64,000 nucleotides of DNA from an uncultured bacterium (lineage in GTDB: Bacteria > Actinomycetota > Coriobacteriia > Coriobacteriales > Coriobacteriaceae), in contig CAJMQJ010000003.1 of NCBI GenBank assembly GCA_905215525.1, forward strand, positions 1 to 64,000, in the 5' to 3' direction. The translations under genes and the position numbers were made by a program. Under the pieces are notes generated by a model, which did no database searches, was not told the origin of the DNA, and saw only the letters and a program-made list of their open reading frames with translations. This document shows positions 52,570 to 60,972 of this stretch, piece after piece (positions within the stretch are counted from its first letter, which is position 1; every line of letters begins with the position of its first letter).

Positions 52570-52876
52570 CCATTTGTCTCGATCTGTAACATCTAGCTGG
52601 TTATTTCACCCTTAACTGTTACAGATCGAGACAAATGGAATAAGCAGCGCCGAATTGTCTCGATCTGTAACACTAAACCCAGTTTTGGGCGTCTAGTTGT
52701 TACAGATCGAGATGAATGCACGGGGCAGTTCTCTCAATCTAAATCTGTAACAACTAGCGAGTTATTTCGCTCCTACCTGTTACAGATGGAGACAAACGGA
52801 ATAGGCCGAGCCAAAAGATCTCAATCTGTAACATCTAGCAGGAATTTTCGGTCATAACTGTTACAGATTAAGATGA
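52570..52876. repeat. Cluster of four ATCTGTAACA palindromes with 25-base loops
   Basis: Right arms begin TGTTACAGAT at 52617, 52698, 52778 and 52859; left arms end ATCTGTAACA at 52591, 52672, 52752 and 52833. The first copy has perfect 22-base arms (52570-52591, 52617-52638). Every loop is exactly 25 bases, with different sequence. Two more copies lie at 57551-57687. Confidence 0.9.
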
Positions 52877-52891
52877 ATGAGCCGAGCACGT

Positions 52892-53902
52892 CTACGCCCG
52901 CAGGTCCTTTACGCTGGAACGCTCGACCAACACGCCCGAGACGAGCGTACGGCTTCTGGAGCTCGGGGCTTCCAGGCCTGCGACGACCTCGTTAAGCGCA
53001 CGGATGCCCAGTTCGCGGTGACGGAACTTTACCGACGTCAAAATCGAGTTGGGCATCGTCTTGTAAAGCTCGTCATCAAAGCCAATCACGGACACATCGT
53101 CGGGCACGTTCAGCCCCTTGTCGCGCAAGGCCATCATCACGCCATTCGCCATGCAGTCGTTGGCGGCCAGGACTGCCGTGCAGTCGGGTTTATCGGCAAG
53201 CACGAGACCCGCGGCATACCCGCTATCCGCATTCCAATCGCCCCGCAGAGGCTCGGGCGGCTCAATGCCGCGCGCCTCGAGCGCCGCACGCCAGCCTTTC
53301 ATACGACATTGGCTCGACAGTGACTCTTTTTTACCAGAAACGAAGTACACGTTCTTGTGCCCGTGATTCAAGAAGTACTCGCACGCCATGCGCGCGCCGC
53401 TCTCTTGGTCGTCACTGACGGTGGAGCAGGTAGGATGCTCCATCGGCGTAATAATCACCGTCTTGAGGTCTTTCGGCGCCTCAAAGGTATCAAAGTCATC
53501 GACCATCTGACGCAGGTTGAAGATCATGCCATCAACAGGCAGCTGCGACATCCTGCGCGCCGCATCGGCAAGGGTCATCTTCTCCCCCGCCCGCTTTTTG
53601 ATCATCGTGAGCGCAAAGCCTCGCTCTTCGGCGGCATCGGCAATACCGTCAATCATGTCCACGGCACCGCCCGACAAGTGAAACAGCACCACGCCGATGC
53701 ACCCGTAACGGCCCAACTTGAGCGAACGCGCGGCGAAGTTGGTTCGAAACCCGAGCGCCTCCATTGCCGAATGGACCTTATCGCGTGTCGACTCTCGCAC
53801 GCTATCGGGCTCGTTGATCACGCGCGACACCGTCTTGAGAGAAACGCCTGCGGCAACTGCTACATCGTTCATTGAGACATTTTTCTTGTCCATCGTTGCC
53901 AC
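52892..53902 (-). CDS. LacI-family regulator 3
   Basis: A repressor of about 336 residues: VSMNDVAVAAGVSLKTVSRVIN helix-turn-helix, then a sensor domain with VIGFDDELYK. I prefer the GTG at 53902 (GGAG 5 bases before); the ATG at 53893 is the alternative. Divergent from EIICB copy 2, with a 20-base perfect palindrome between them. Likely dedicated repressor of the second EIICB-lacG pair. Confidence 0.88.
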   Translation of the reverse strand: MATMDKKNVSMNDVAVAAGVSLKTVSRVINEPDSVRESTRDKVHSAMEALGFRTNFAARSLKLGRYGCIGVVLFHLSGGAVDMIDGIADAAEERGFALTMIKKRAGEKMTLADAARRMSQLPVDGMIFNLRQMVDDFDTFEAPKDLKTVIITPMEHPTCSTVSDDQESGARMACEYFLNHGHKNVYFVSGKKESLSSQCRMKGWRAALEARGIEPPEPLRGDWNADSGYAAGLVLADKPDCTAVLAANDCMANGVMMALRDKGLNVPDDVSVIGFDDELYKTMPNSILTSVKFRHRELGIRALNEVVAGLEAPSSRSRTLVSGVLVERSSVKDLRA

Positions 53903-53996
53903 TGCTTCTCCACTCGGTTCTCTATCACTTGTTTTTTGCGTTCTAGCATACACTACCTGCCCGACTGACAAATCAGCCGTTTATCGGACAATATCG

Positions 53997-54074
53997 ACCG
54001 TTCACCCGTAAATCCTTGTTGCTCTTCCAAAAATGTCTTACGTTGTCATTAACGAAATGACAACGTTGTCATTT
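53997..54074. promoter_or_regulatory. LacI 3 operators and ACCGTTCACCC site
   Basis: A perfect 20-base palindrome at 54055-54074 (ATGACAACGTTGTCAT core), a half-site CTTACGTTGTCATT at 54037-54050, and ACCGTTCACCC at 53997-54007. Confidence 0.85.
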
Positions 54075-54177
54075 CGCAATGCCTTCCTTAAGCAGGAAGG
54101 TTTCCGGGCAGTCCTGACCATCCATCGACGACCAGTTCCATCCACATGCATCGCGCATCGAGCAGCAAAGGAGCTCT

Positions 54178-55962
54178 ATGGACGCCATCGTAAAGATGCT
54201 CGAAAAGCATCAACCGTTCTTTGAGAAGATCTCGAGGAACATCTACCTCCAGGCCATTAAGGACGGATTCCTCGGGTGCATGCCCATCGTCCTCACCTCT
54301 TCGATCTTCCTGCTAATTGCCACCCTTCCTGGCGTAGTTGGCATCACGCTGCCCCAGCCGCTCATCGACTGGTGCAACAAGCTGTACAACTTCACCATGG
54401 GCGTCATGGGCATCATGGTTGCCGGCACCACTGCCAAGAACTTTACGGCCTCCATGAACCGTCGCATGCCCGCCGGCAAGGTGCTCAACGACGGCTCCAC
54501 CATGGTGGCCGCCCAGTGCAGCATGCTGCTGCTCGCCGTTACGCAATTCACCACCAAGCTCAACGGCTCCGAACTTTCGGTCTTCGACTGCACCAGCATG
54601 GGTACGCGCGGTCTGTTCTCGGCCTATATCGCCGCGTTCATTACCGTGTGGGTCTATAAGTTCTGCGTCTCGCGCGATCTGACCATTAAGCTGCCCAAGG
54701 AGGTCCCGGGCGCCATCGCTCAGAACTTCCGCGACATCATCCCCTTTGGCGGCGCCGTCATCATCTGCGGCATCATCGATGTCGTCGTGCGCAACCTCAT
54801 GGGCGTTCCGTTCTCCGAGCTGCTTATCAAACTGCTCTCCCCGCTCTTTACCGCCGCAGAAACCTATCCTGGCCTTATCCTTATCCAGGCAGCCACCGCG
54901 TTCTTCTGGTTCATCGGCGTCCACGGCCCCTCGATCGTCCAGCCGGGCATCGACCCCATCCGTCTTGCCAACCAGGCCGAGAACCTGCAGGTTCTGCTGG
55001 CAGGCGGTCACCCCGCCCACTCCCTCACCTTTAACATGTCGCTCGTGGGTGAGTTCGGCGGCACCGGCGCCACATTCATCGTGCCGCTTCTGCTGATTCT
55101 CTTTATGAAGTCCAAGCAGCTCAAAGCCGTCGGTAAGGCCTCGATTGTTCCTGTTGCCTTCGCCGTCAACGAACCGCTGCTCTTTGGCGCCCCGATGATC
55201 CTTAACCCCTACATGCTCATCCCCTTTGTTGCCGCCGGTTGCGTCAACGTGAGTGTTGCCAAGTTCTTTATCGATAACGTGGGCATGAACGGCTTCTCCT
55301 TCGTGGTGCCTTGGGCCACCCCTGCCCCCATCGGCATCTTCATCACCACGAACTTCCAGCTTATCGCCCTGGTGTTTGTCGCGATCATCATCTTGCTGGA
55401 CGCCATCGTCTACCTGCCGTTCTTGAAGGCATACGATAAGCTGCTCTGCGACCAGGAGGCCGAGCGCGCCGCTGAGCTGGGTCTCGAGTCCGACGGTGCC
55501 GCTTCCATCGCTGTCAACGCCTCTGCGCCCGCTGTCGAGCAGGCCACCGCTTCCGTCGAGACGACTGTTGCCGCCGCCGACAGCAAGCCTGTCGCCGATC
55601 AGCCCGAGCCCGAGCCCGCTGCCGATGCATCCACCAAGATGGATGTCGATGGCCTGAAGGTCCTCGTCCTGTGCGCCGGCGCCGGCACCTCTGCCATGCT
55701 CGCCAACGCCATCAAGGAAGGTGCCGCACAGACCGGAGAGAACATCGCTTCCTCTGCCGGCGCTTATGGCCAGCACACTGCCATCATGGATCAGTACGAC
55801 GTTATCGTGCTTGCCCCGCAGGTTCGTAGCTACTACAACGACATGAAAGCCGACACCGATCGTCTGGGCATTAAGCTGCTCGCTCCCCGCGGTAAGGAAT
55901 ATATCGACCTTACCCGCGACCCCGCTGGCGCCATCAAGTGGCTCCGCGAGAACCTCGACTAG
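54178..55962 (+). CDS. PTS lactose-type EIICB component, copy 2
   Basis: A 594-residue paralogue of the first EIICB. The EIIC domain has VGVHGPSIVQPGI and NEPLLFGAPMILNP. A longer Ala/Val/Glu-rich linker (about 435-490) precedes the EIIB domain with Cys499 in VLVLCAGAGTSA. AAAGGAGC precedes the ATG. It forms a pair with lacG copy 2. The linker and loops differ clearly from copy 1, so it may prefer another beta-galactoside. Confidence 0.92.
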   Translation: MDAIVKMLEKHQPFFEKISRNIYLQAIKDGFLGCMPIVLTSSIFLLIATLPGVVGITLPQPLIDWCNKLYNFTMGVMGIMVAGTTAKNFTASMNRRMPAGKVLNDGSTMVAAQCSMLLLAVTQFTTKLNGSELSVFDCTSMGTRGLFSAYIAAFITVWVYKFCVSRDLTIKLPKEVPGAIAQNFRDIIPFGGAVIICGIIDVVVRNLMGVPFSELLIKLLSPLFTAAETYPGLILIQAATAFFWFIGVHGPSIVQPGIDPIRLANQAENLQVLLAGGHPAHSLTFNMSLVGEFGGTGATFIVPLLLILFMKSKQLKAVGKASIVPVAFAVNEPLLFGAPMILNPYMLIPFVAAGCVNVSVAKFFIDNVGMNGFSFVVPWATPAPIGIFITTNFQLIALVFVAIIILLDAIVYLPFLKAYDKLLCDQEAERAAELGLESDGAASIAVNASAPAVEQATASVETTVAAADSKPVADQPEPEPAADASTKMDVDGLKVLVLCAGAGTSAMLANAIKEGAAQTGENIASSAGAYGQHTAIMDQYDVIVLAPQVRSYYNDMKADTDRLGIKLLAPRGKEYIDLTRDPAGAIKWLRENLD

Positions 55963-56039
55963 TTTCCTGCCTCTGTTGGTGCCCGGACCCCCCAGTTCGG
56001 GCACCTCTCCCTATTCGTATCCCACAGAAAGGATGACTC

Positions 56040-57461
56040 ATGACCAACCCCATGCAGTTCCCCGACGGCTTTGTGTTTGGCGGCGCCACCGCCGCTTACC
56101 AGGTTGAGGGCGAGACCCGCACGCACGGCAAAGGCAAAGTGCCCTGGGACGATTTTTTGGCTGCCCAGGGTCGCTTCTCCCCCGACCCCGCAAGCGATTT
56201 CTACAACAAGTATCCGGTCGATATCGACTTGTGCCAGCGCTTCGGCATCAACGGCATTCGCGTCTCCATTGCTTGGAGCCGTATCTTCCCCAACGGCACC
56301 GGTGAGATTAACCCCGAGGGCGTCGCCTTCTATCACGAGCTTTTTGCCACCTGCAACAAAGCCGGCGTTATCCCCTATGTCACGCTCGACCACTTCGATA
56401 CGCCCGAGGCCTTCTACCAGGACAGCGGCGAGGGATTCCTGACGCGCACGACCATCGATGCCTACGTCGAGTACGCCAAGTTCTGCTTTGCCGAGTTCAC
56501 CGAGGTCAAGCACTGGTTTACCTTTAACGAGATTCCCGCGACCGCCGAGGGCAGCTTTATCGTCGGCAACTGGCCGCACGGCGAGAAGTACCGCCTGGAC
56601 AAGGCTTTCCAGCTCATGCACAACATGATGGTGGCCCACGCCAAGGCTGTCGTCGCCTTCCATGAGGGCGGCTTTGAGGGCGAGATTGGCATTGTCCAGA
56701 ACCTGGAGCCCAAGTACCCCCTCGACCCCAACAACGCCGCTGACTGCGAGGCGGCTCGCATGGCCGACGTCATCAACAACCGCTGGGTGCTCGACGCCAC
56801 CTTCCGCGGCCACTATGCAGCCGACACCATGGAGGCTGCGACCAAGCTGGCCCATATCGCCGGCGGCGAGCTCGACGTCCGCGACGAGGACATCGCCGCG
56901 CTGACCGCCGCGCTCCCCTACAACGATTGCCTGGGCGTCAACACCTACAAGTGCCAGTTCCTGCGTGCCGCCGAGGGCGAAAACGACATCAACCACAATG
57001 GCACCGGCGACAAGGGCTCCTCGCGCTGGTTCCTCAAGGGCGTGGGCGAGTCATGCGTGCGCGAAGGCGTACCCACCACCGATTGGGACTGGATTATCTA
57101 TCCCGAGGGCCTCTACGACCTGCTGCTCCGCATTAAGAACGATTACCCCAACTACAAGAAGATCTACATCACCGAGAACGGCATGGGCTATAAGGACGAC
57201 TTCGAGGACGGCTTTATCGACGACGCCCCTCGCATCGACTACATGCGTCAGCATCTCGCATGGATCCTCAAGGCGATCGACGGCGGCGTGAACGTCGACG
57301 GCTACTTTGTGTGGTCACTGCAGGACCAGTTCTCCTGGACCAACGGCTATAACAAGCGCTATGGCCTGTTCTACATCGACTTTGAGACCCAGAAGCGCTA
57401 TCCCAAGGCAAGCGCGTACTGGTACAAGAACGTCGCGAAGACCGGCCTGCTCATGGCCTAG
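56040..57461 (+). CDS. lacG: 6-Phospho-beta-galactosidase, GH1, copy 2
   Basis: A 473-residue GH1 enzyme strongly similar to copy 1 from end to end. Acid/base Glu164 (TFNEIPA), nucleophile Glu379 (ITENGMG), phosphate pocket SWTNGYNKRYG. Differences cluster in the aglycone-side loops (for example FYQDSGEGFLTR, GNWPHGEKYRLDKA), consistent with a different glycone partner. AAAGGATG precedes the ATG, 77 bases after EIICB 2. Confidence 0.93.
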   Translation: MTNPMQFPDGFVFGGATAAYQVEGETRTHGKGKVPWDDFLAAQGRFSPDPASDFYNKYPVDIDLCQRFGINGIRVSIAWSRIFPNGTGEINPEGVAFYHELFATCNKAGVIPYVTLDHFDTPEAFYQDSGEGFLTRTTIDAYVEYAKFCFAEFTEVKHWFTFNEIPATAEGSFIVGNWPHGEKYRLDKAFQLMHNMMVAHAKAVVAFHEGGFEGEIGIVQNLEPKYPLDPNNAADCEAARMADVINNRWVLDATFRGHYAADTMEAATKLAHIAGGELDVRDEDIAALTAALPYNDCLGVNTYKCQFLRAAEGENDINHNGTGDKGSSRWFLKGVGESCVREGVPTTDWDWIIYPEGLYDLLLRIKNDYPNYKKIYITENGMGYKDDFEDGFIDDAPRIDYMRQHLAWILKAIDGGVNVDGYFVWSLQDQFSWTNGYNKRYGLFYIDFETQKRYPKASAYWYKNVAKTGLLMA

Positions 57462-57483
57462 CTTTTGCCGCATACCCCCTGTC

Positions 57484-57526
57484 GGCCGCATGCGAATCCC
57501 TCCACGGGTTCGCATGCGGCCTTTTT
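57484..57526 (+). terminator. Terminator of lacG 2
   Basis: A perfect 13-base stem, 57484-57496 with 57509-57521, followed by TTTTTGTTTT. Confidence 0.93.
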
Positions 57527-57550
57527 GTTTTGAGCGGCCCGAACTTGAAG

Positions 57551-57687
57551 ATCTCGATCTGTAACATTTGGCCGAGTTTTTTGGTCCCAACTGTTACAGA
57601 TCGAGATAATCGGAATATCCGGGCATAAAAATCTTGCTCTGTAACATCTAACCCGGTTTTCTACTCCCAACTGTTACAGATTGAGAT
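57551..57687. repeat. Two more ATCTGTAACA palindromes with 25-base loops
   Basis: 57551-57566 with 57592-57607 (perfect) and 57631-57646 with 57672-57687 (imperfect). Loops are again exactly 25 bases. Confidence 0.9.
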
Positions 57688-57708
57688 AATTCGACGACGC
57701 CGACGTTT

Positions 57709-57727
57709 TAATATACCGTGGTACAAT
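57709..57727. promoter_or_regulatory. Toxin-antitoxin promoter and operator
   Basis: TACCGTGGTA palindrome overlaps a TACAAT -10 box just before the antitoxin ribosome binding site; it fits autorepression by the pair. Confidence 0.5.
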
Positions 57728-57753
57728 TGTGTCCCAACACAAAGGAGGTACCC

Positions 57754-58020
57754 ATGTCAGCTTGTGTGCCCGTCCGAGATATGAAGGACACTGCTGCATT
57801 CACCACGCTTGTTGAGTCTGAGCGCGACGTCACCGTAACTAAGAACGGCTACGAGGCCATGCACTGCATCAGCAGCGACCAGTATCGCCTCATGCAAGAA
57901 GAAATCGCCAAGGCAAAACTGCTGTCTCGTATGATGTTGGCAGAAGACGAAATATCGCAAGGCGACTACAGCGACTACGAATCCTTCGCGGCTTCGATAC
58001 GAGACAAATATGACCTATAA
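57754..58020 (+). CDS. Phd/YefM-type antitoxin
   Basis: An 88-residue protein with the Phd/YefM fold sequence VPVRDMKDTAAFTTLVESERDVTVTKNGYEAMHCIS and a disordered acidic C-terminus that would wrap the toxin. ATG 57754 follows AAAGGAGG; an upstream in-frame GTG is less likely. Its end overlaps the toxin gene by 11 bases, the usual antitoxin-first order. Confidence 0.9.
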   Translation: MSACVPVRDMKDTAAFTTLVESERDVTVTKNGYEAMHCISSDQYRLMQEEIAKAKLLSRMMLAEDEISQGDYSDYESFAASIRDKYDL

Positions 58021-58315
58021 CGTCGTAATCCTCAAAAGCGCGCGATATGAGTACGAGAGTATTGTCGGATACCTTGCTCAAATCCTCAAGAATCCGCGTG
58101 CAGCAGGCAATTTTGTCGCTGAGTTTGAATATCAGCTTGACCTGCTTCGCGAGCAGCCGCTTTTACGTCCCCTCTCGCACATGCAAGAGCTGGCGGCACG
58201 TAATTACCGATCGTTTCCCGTCAACAACTACGTGTGTCTTTACAAGTTTGAGCGCGATACGATCTATGTCGCCCACGTCTTTCACCAGTCACAGGACTAC
58301 GCCCGCCTGGTCTAG
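58010..58315 (+). CDS. RelE/ParE-family toxin
   Basis: A 101-residue protein with the RelE/ParE pattern: YNVVILKSARYEYESIVGYLAQ, LREQPLLRPLS, YRSFPVNNYVCLYKFERDTIYVAHVFHQSQDY. Likely a ribosome-dependent mRNase or a gyrase poison. Translationally coupled to the antitoxin. The following DNA holds a deoR relic, so the module may sit at a recombination junction. Confidence 0.9.
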   Translation: MTYNVVILKSARYEYESIVGYLAQILKNPRAAGNFVAEFEYQLDLLREQPLLRPLSHMQELAARNYRSFPVNNYVCLYKFERDTIYVAHVFHQSQDYARLV

Positions 58316-58328
58316 CACGGCGGCACTC

Positions 58329-58392
58329 GCTAGCAAATGACCTGCGTGTGTTCTTCGATGGCGGCGCGATCATCGTCGGCAATATCCGGCTC
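58329..58392 (-). pseudogene. Remnant of a deoR 3' end
   Basis: 64 bases match 60001-60064, the end of the deoR gene, with six differences. Translated on the minus strand it gives EPDIADDDRAAIEEHTQVIC and a stop, against EPDITDEDRAAIEEHTQVIC in the intact gene; most differences are synonymous. So this is the tail of a deoR paralogue or of a duplicated segment. Together the two copies bracket the DUF4143 ATPase gene in direct orientation. Confidence 0.9.
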
Positions 58393-58473
58393 AGCTTGCA
58401 TTCATTATCACAATAAACCCCCAACGATACACGGTCCTGCGGTTCAATGAGCCACAGGACCGCATGCCGTCGA

Positions 58474-59844
58474 TCAGATAAAGATCGTCATATACAGAGG
58501 TAGATATATCCTATGCCCTTCAGTCCTGAGCTGTTTTGGGTGAAGAACTATCTCCTCTCCGACTCGTCGTTCGAATCTTCTGCCGAAATCGTCAAGCGAG
58601 ATTGTTGAATACGATTTGGAGGATTTAACTTCAACAGGAGTGACCCGCGGTTTTCCAGCCGCGTCTTCAAAGCCGCGCGAAACAAGAAAATCAATTTCAC
58701 GCGTTCTGGGCCGACTCCCCTCCGTTTTGGAAGGCTCCTGCCAGCTGTAATAAAAAAGCGAATGCCCCAAACTCTTAAGCTGCTGCGCCACGATGTTCTC
58801 GATTAGCATTCCTTTATTAATTGAAATTCTTCCAAATTGAATGTCTCTATGGACGTCCATAAGGTCCGGACCATCATCAAACGCCAAGCTCACGAGCAAT
58901 CCCGTGTCCGCCATATAGCATTTAAGCGAAGACGCGTCTTCGTGCAAGCGGTAACCCACGCTCGGATCACTGCACAAAAAGCAACGGTTAATTAGTCGCG
59001 CATCCTCAAGCCAAATTAACGCCGACTCATATGTCTCAAAACGGGACCCCTTCTCCAGGCTGTCAAATTTAAACCGTTTGTTTGCCGCAGATAATTGACC
59101 CGGAATGTCATCATAAACCGCCCGCGCACGCCTAGCGTCCGAACCTCCAAACTTGGCAATGTCCTCCCTGTACAGTGCGATAATCTGCCGTTTGACCCTG
59201 TCGCATCCTCTAAAATCATTCTCTGCCACAAAGGAGTCGACCGACTGAGGCATGCCGCCGACAAGCATATACTCATCAAACAATCTCATACACGTCGCAT
59301 GAACACTGTCCGGAAGCGCGGTCCGAGATTCGCGCGCTTTACGGATCTCTTCTGCATAAAGATCTTTTCCGGTCGCCCAAAGATACTCCTCAAAATCGAG
59401 GGGCTCGAGAGGGATTCTTTCTTCCTCTGACGGTATGACAATGCTATCGACATTCTTTTTGATGGAGACAAGAGAGCCTGTCTCGATGTAATCAAATCTG
59501 CCGTCTTCTACAAGATGCTTTATGTATTCGCGCGCGATGGGAAACCGCTGCACTTCATCAAAAATGACCAGCGACTCTCTCGGTTCGAGGGCCTTACCAT
59601 ACTGCAGCTGAAGCATGCGTAAAAAAAGATCGACATCTTCACGATGGTTCAGAAATATATCGAGCGTGGCTTTGCTAGCAGCCGAAAAGTCAATGTACAG
59701 ATAATCCTTGTATTCATTTTGCGCGAAGCACTTGACGAGCGTCGTTTTGCCAACGCGTTTTGCACCCTCAATAAGCACCGCAGTGCGCCCTTGCGAGCGT
59801 TCTTTCCACTCCTGCAGACGATCATATGCCTTCCGTTTAAACAT
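58474..59844 (-). CDS. AAA ATPase with DUF4143 domain, copy 2
   Basis: A 456-residue relative of the protein at 13868-15037. Walker A GAKRVGKTT (Lys33), Walker B SLVIFDEVQRF, then a C-terminal nuclease-like pattern (TREIDFLVSRG...PVEVKSSKSY). ATG follows GAGGTGAG. Three iterons with an exact 34-base period lie just upstream. The gene is AT-richer than its neighbours and is bracketed by direct copies of a deoR 3' end, which suggests a horizontally acquired insertion. Role unknown. Confidence 0.9.
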   Translation of the reverse strand: MFKRKAYDRLQEWKERSQGRTAVLIEGAKRVGKTTLVKCFAQNEYKDYLYIDFSAASKATLDIFLNHREDVDLFLRMLQLQYGKALEPRESLVIFDEVQRFPIAREYIKHLVEDGRFDYIETGSLVSIKKNVDSIVIPSEEERIPLEPLDFEEYLWATGKDLYAEEIRKARESRTALPDSVHATCMRLFDEYMLVGGMPQSVDSFVAENDFRGCDRVKRQIIALYREDIAKFGGSDARRARAVYDDIPGQLSAANKRFKFDSLEKGSRFETYESALIWLEDARLINRCFLCSDPSVGYRLHEDASSLKCYMADTGLLVSLAFDDGPDLMDVHRDIQFGRISINKGMLIENIVAQQLKSLGHSLFYYSWQEPSKTEGSRPRTREIDFLVSRGFEDAAGKPRVTPVEVKSSKSYSTISLDDFGRRFERRVGEEIVLHPKQLRTEGHRIYLPLYMTIFI

Positions 59845-59876
59845 AATCTCACCTCAGCTTAATTTACGTGCTAGTT

Positions 59877-59960
59877 TACAAAAATACCGACCTTCAGATA
59901 TATCTAATAATACAAAAATACCGAACTTTAAATGAGCTTATAGCTACAAAAATACCGACC
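59877..59960. repeat. Three iterons with 34-base period upstream of ATPase 2
   Basis: TACAAAAATACCGAMC at 59877-59892, 59911-59926 and 59945-59960. The 18-base spacers differ. The nearest copy is 33 bases from the start codon, so the array covers the promoter. Confidence 0.92.
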
Positions 59961-60001
59961 ATTGCAATGGTTGAAGCATACAATATCCCCCGCAGCAGCA
60001 G

Positions 60002-60766
60002 CTAGCAGATGACCTGCGTGTGCTCCTCGATGGCGGCGCGGTCCTCGTCGGTAATATCCGGCTCGCACACCACGGCATCCAAATTGTCCAGGCGGCAGAA
60101 CGTGTAGAAGTCGCGCTTGCCGATTTTGCTGGAATCAGCAATCAGATAACGCGAGTCTGCCTTGCTAAAGGCGAGCTGCTGGATACGGCCCTCGTCCATG
60201 TTGGACGTGGATACGTCACCGTCCAAGATACCGTTGGCGCCGATAAACGCCGCATCGATGCCCAGTGCACGTAGGGTATCCTCGGCCGTCGGCCCCACAA
60301 AAGCGGCAGTGCGGCGGCGGTACATACCGCCCACGAGGCACAGCTCGCAGTCCTCGCGCTCCTCGAGCAGGTTGAACACCGAAAGCGAATTGGTCACGAT
60401 ACGCAGGCGAAACGCCGGCAGCATCGAGGCCATCTGCTCAACCGTGGTGCCCGTGCCCAAAAAGATGGTCGAGCCCTCCTCGATAAGCTCCACAGCACGG
60501 CGCGCAATCTGCAGCTTTTCCTCGGCATGCTTAGTGCGCTTTTCGCTGTGCGAATACTCATGGCGCAACATAGCGTGGGGACGGCCCCGTGCACTGCGGG
60601 CTCCGCCGTGCACGCGCTCGATCTCGCCTAGGCTCGCAAGTTCTTCGAGGTCGCGGCGAATCGTCATGTCCGAAACGCCCAGCGCATCCGAAATCTCTTT
60701 GACCGAGACCGTGCCCTGCTCCTCGAGCAGCTGACGAACCTTATCCTGTCGCTCTGCCTTAATCAC
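60002..60766 (-). CDS. DeoR-family regulator, copy 2 (LacR-like)
   Basis: A 254-residue DeoR regulator: RQDKVRQLLEEQGTVSVKEI..SDALGVSDMTIRRDLEEL helix-turn-helix, then a sugar-phosphate sensor with FLGTGTTVEQM and DSSKIGKRDF. Closer in form to LacR/GlcR than copy 1. Divergent from galM. A TTCAAAC...GAACAAA palindrome upstream resembles the lacA operators, so it may control lacAB as well as itself and galM. Confidence 0.88.
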   Translation of the reverse strand: MIKAERQDKVRQLLEEQGTVSVKEISDALGVSDMTIRRDLEELASLGEIERVHGGARSARGRPHAMLRHEYSHSEKRTKHAEEKLQIARRAVELIEEGSTIFLGTGTTVEQMASMLPAFRLRIVTNSLSVFNLLEEREDCELCLVGGMYRRRTAAFVGPTAEDTLRALGIDAAFIGANGILDGDVSTSNMDEGRIQQLAFSKADSRYLIADSSKIGKRDFYTFCRLDNLDAVVCEPDITDEDRAAIEEHTQVIC

Positions 60767-60799
60767 GATGAATCCTCGCCGTTCTTTGCGCGCATATTA

Positions 60800-60819
60800 T
60801 TCAAACAGTAACGAACAAA
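60800..60819. promoter_or_regulatory. Putative DeoR operator
   Basis: TTCAAACAGTAACGAACAAA, an imperfect palindrome 34 bases upstream of the deoR start; matches the two half-sites found in front of lacA. Confidence 0.55.
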
Positions 60820-60972
60820 TTGTATCAGACTCGTACGCGTCAAAAATGAACGCCCGAACAGCTCCAATCATCACTTTTTTGAGAAAAATACCCCCTGCTT
60901 TAGTGGGGTGTAGTGATAATCTCGCCTGTTCGCGCTACAGTTTGTCCGAAATACCTCGATGTTAGGAACCAA

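Noticed and set aside
52570..52876. CRISPR-like array
   Set aside because: Units are palindromic hairpins with short 25-base variable loops, not direct repeats with spacers, and no cas genes are present.
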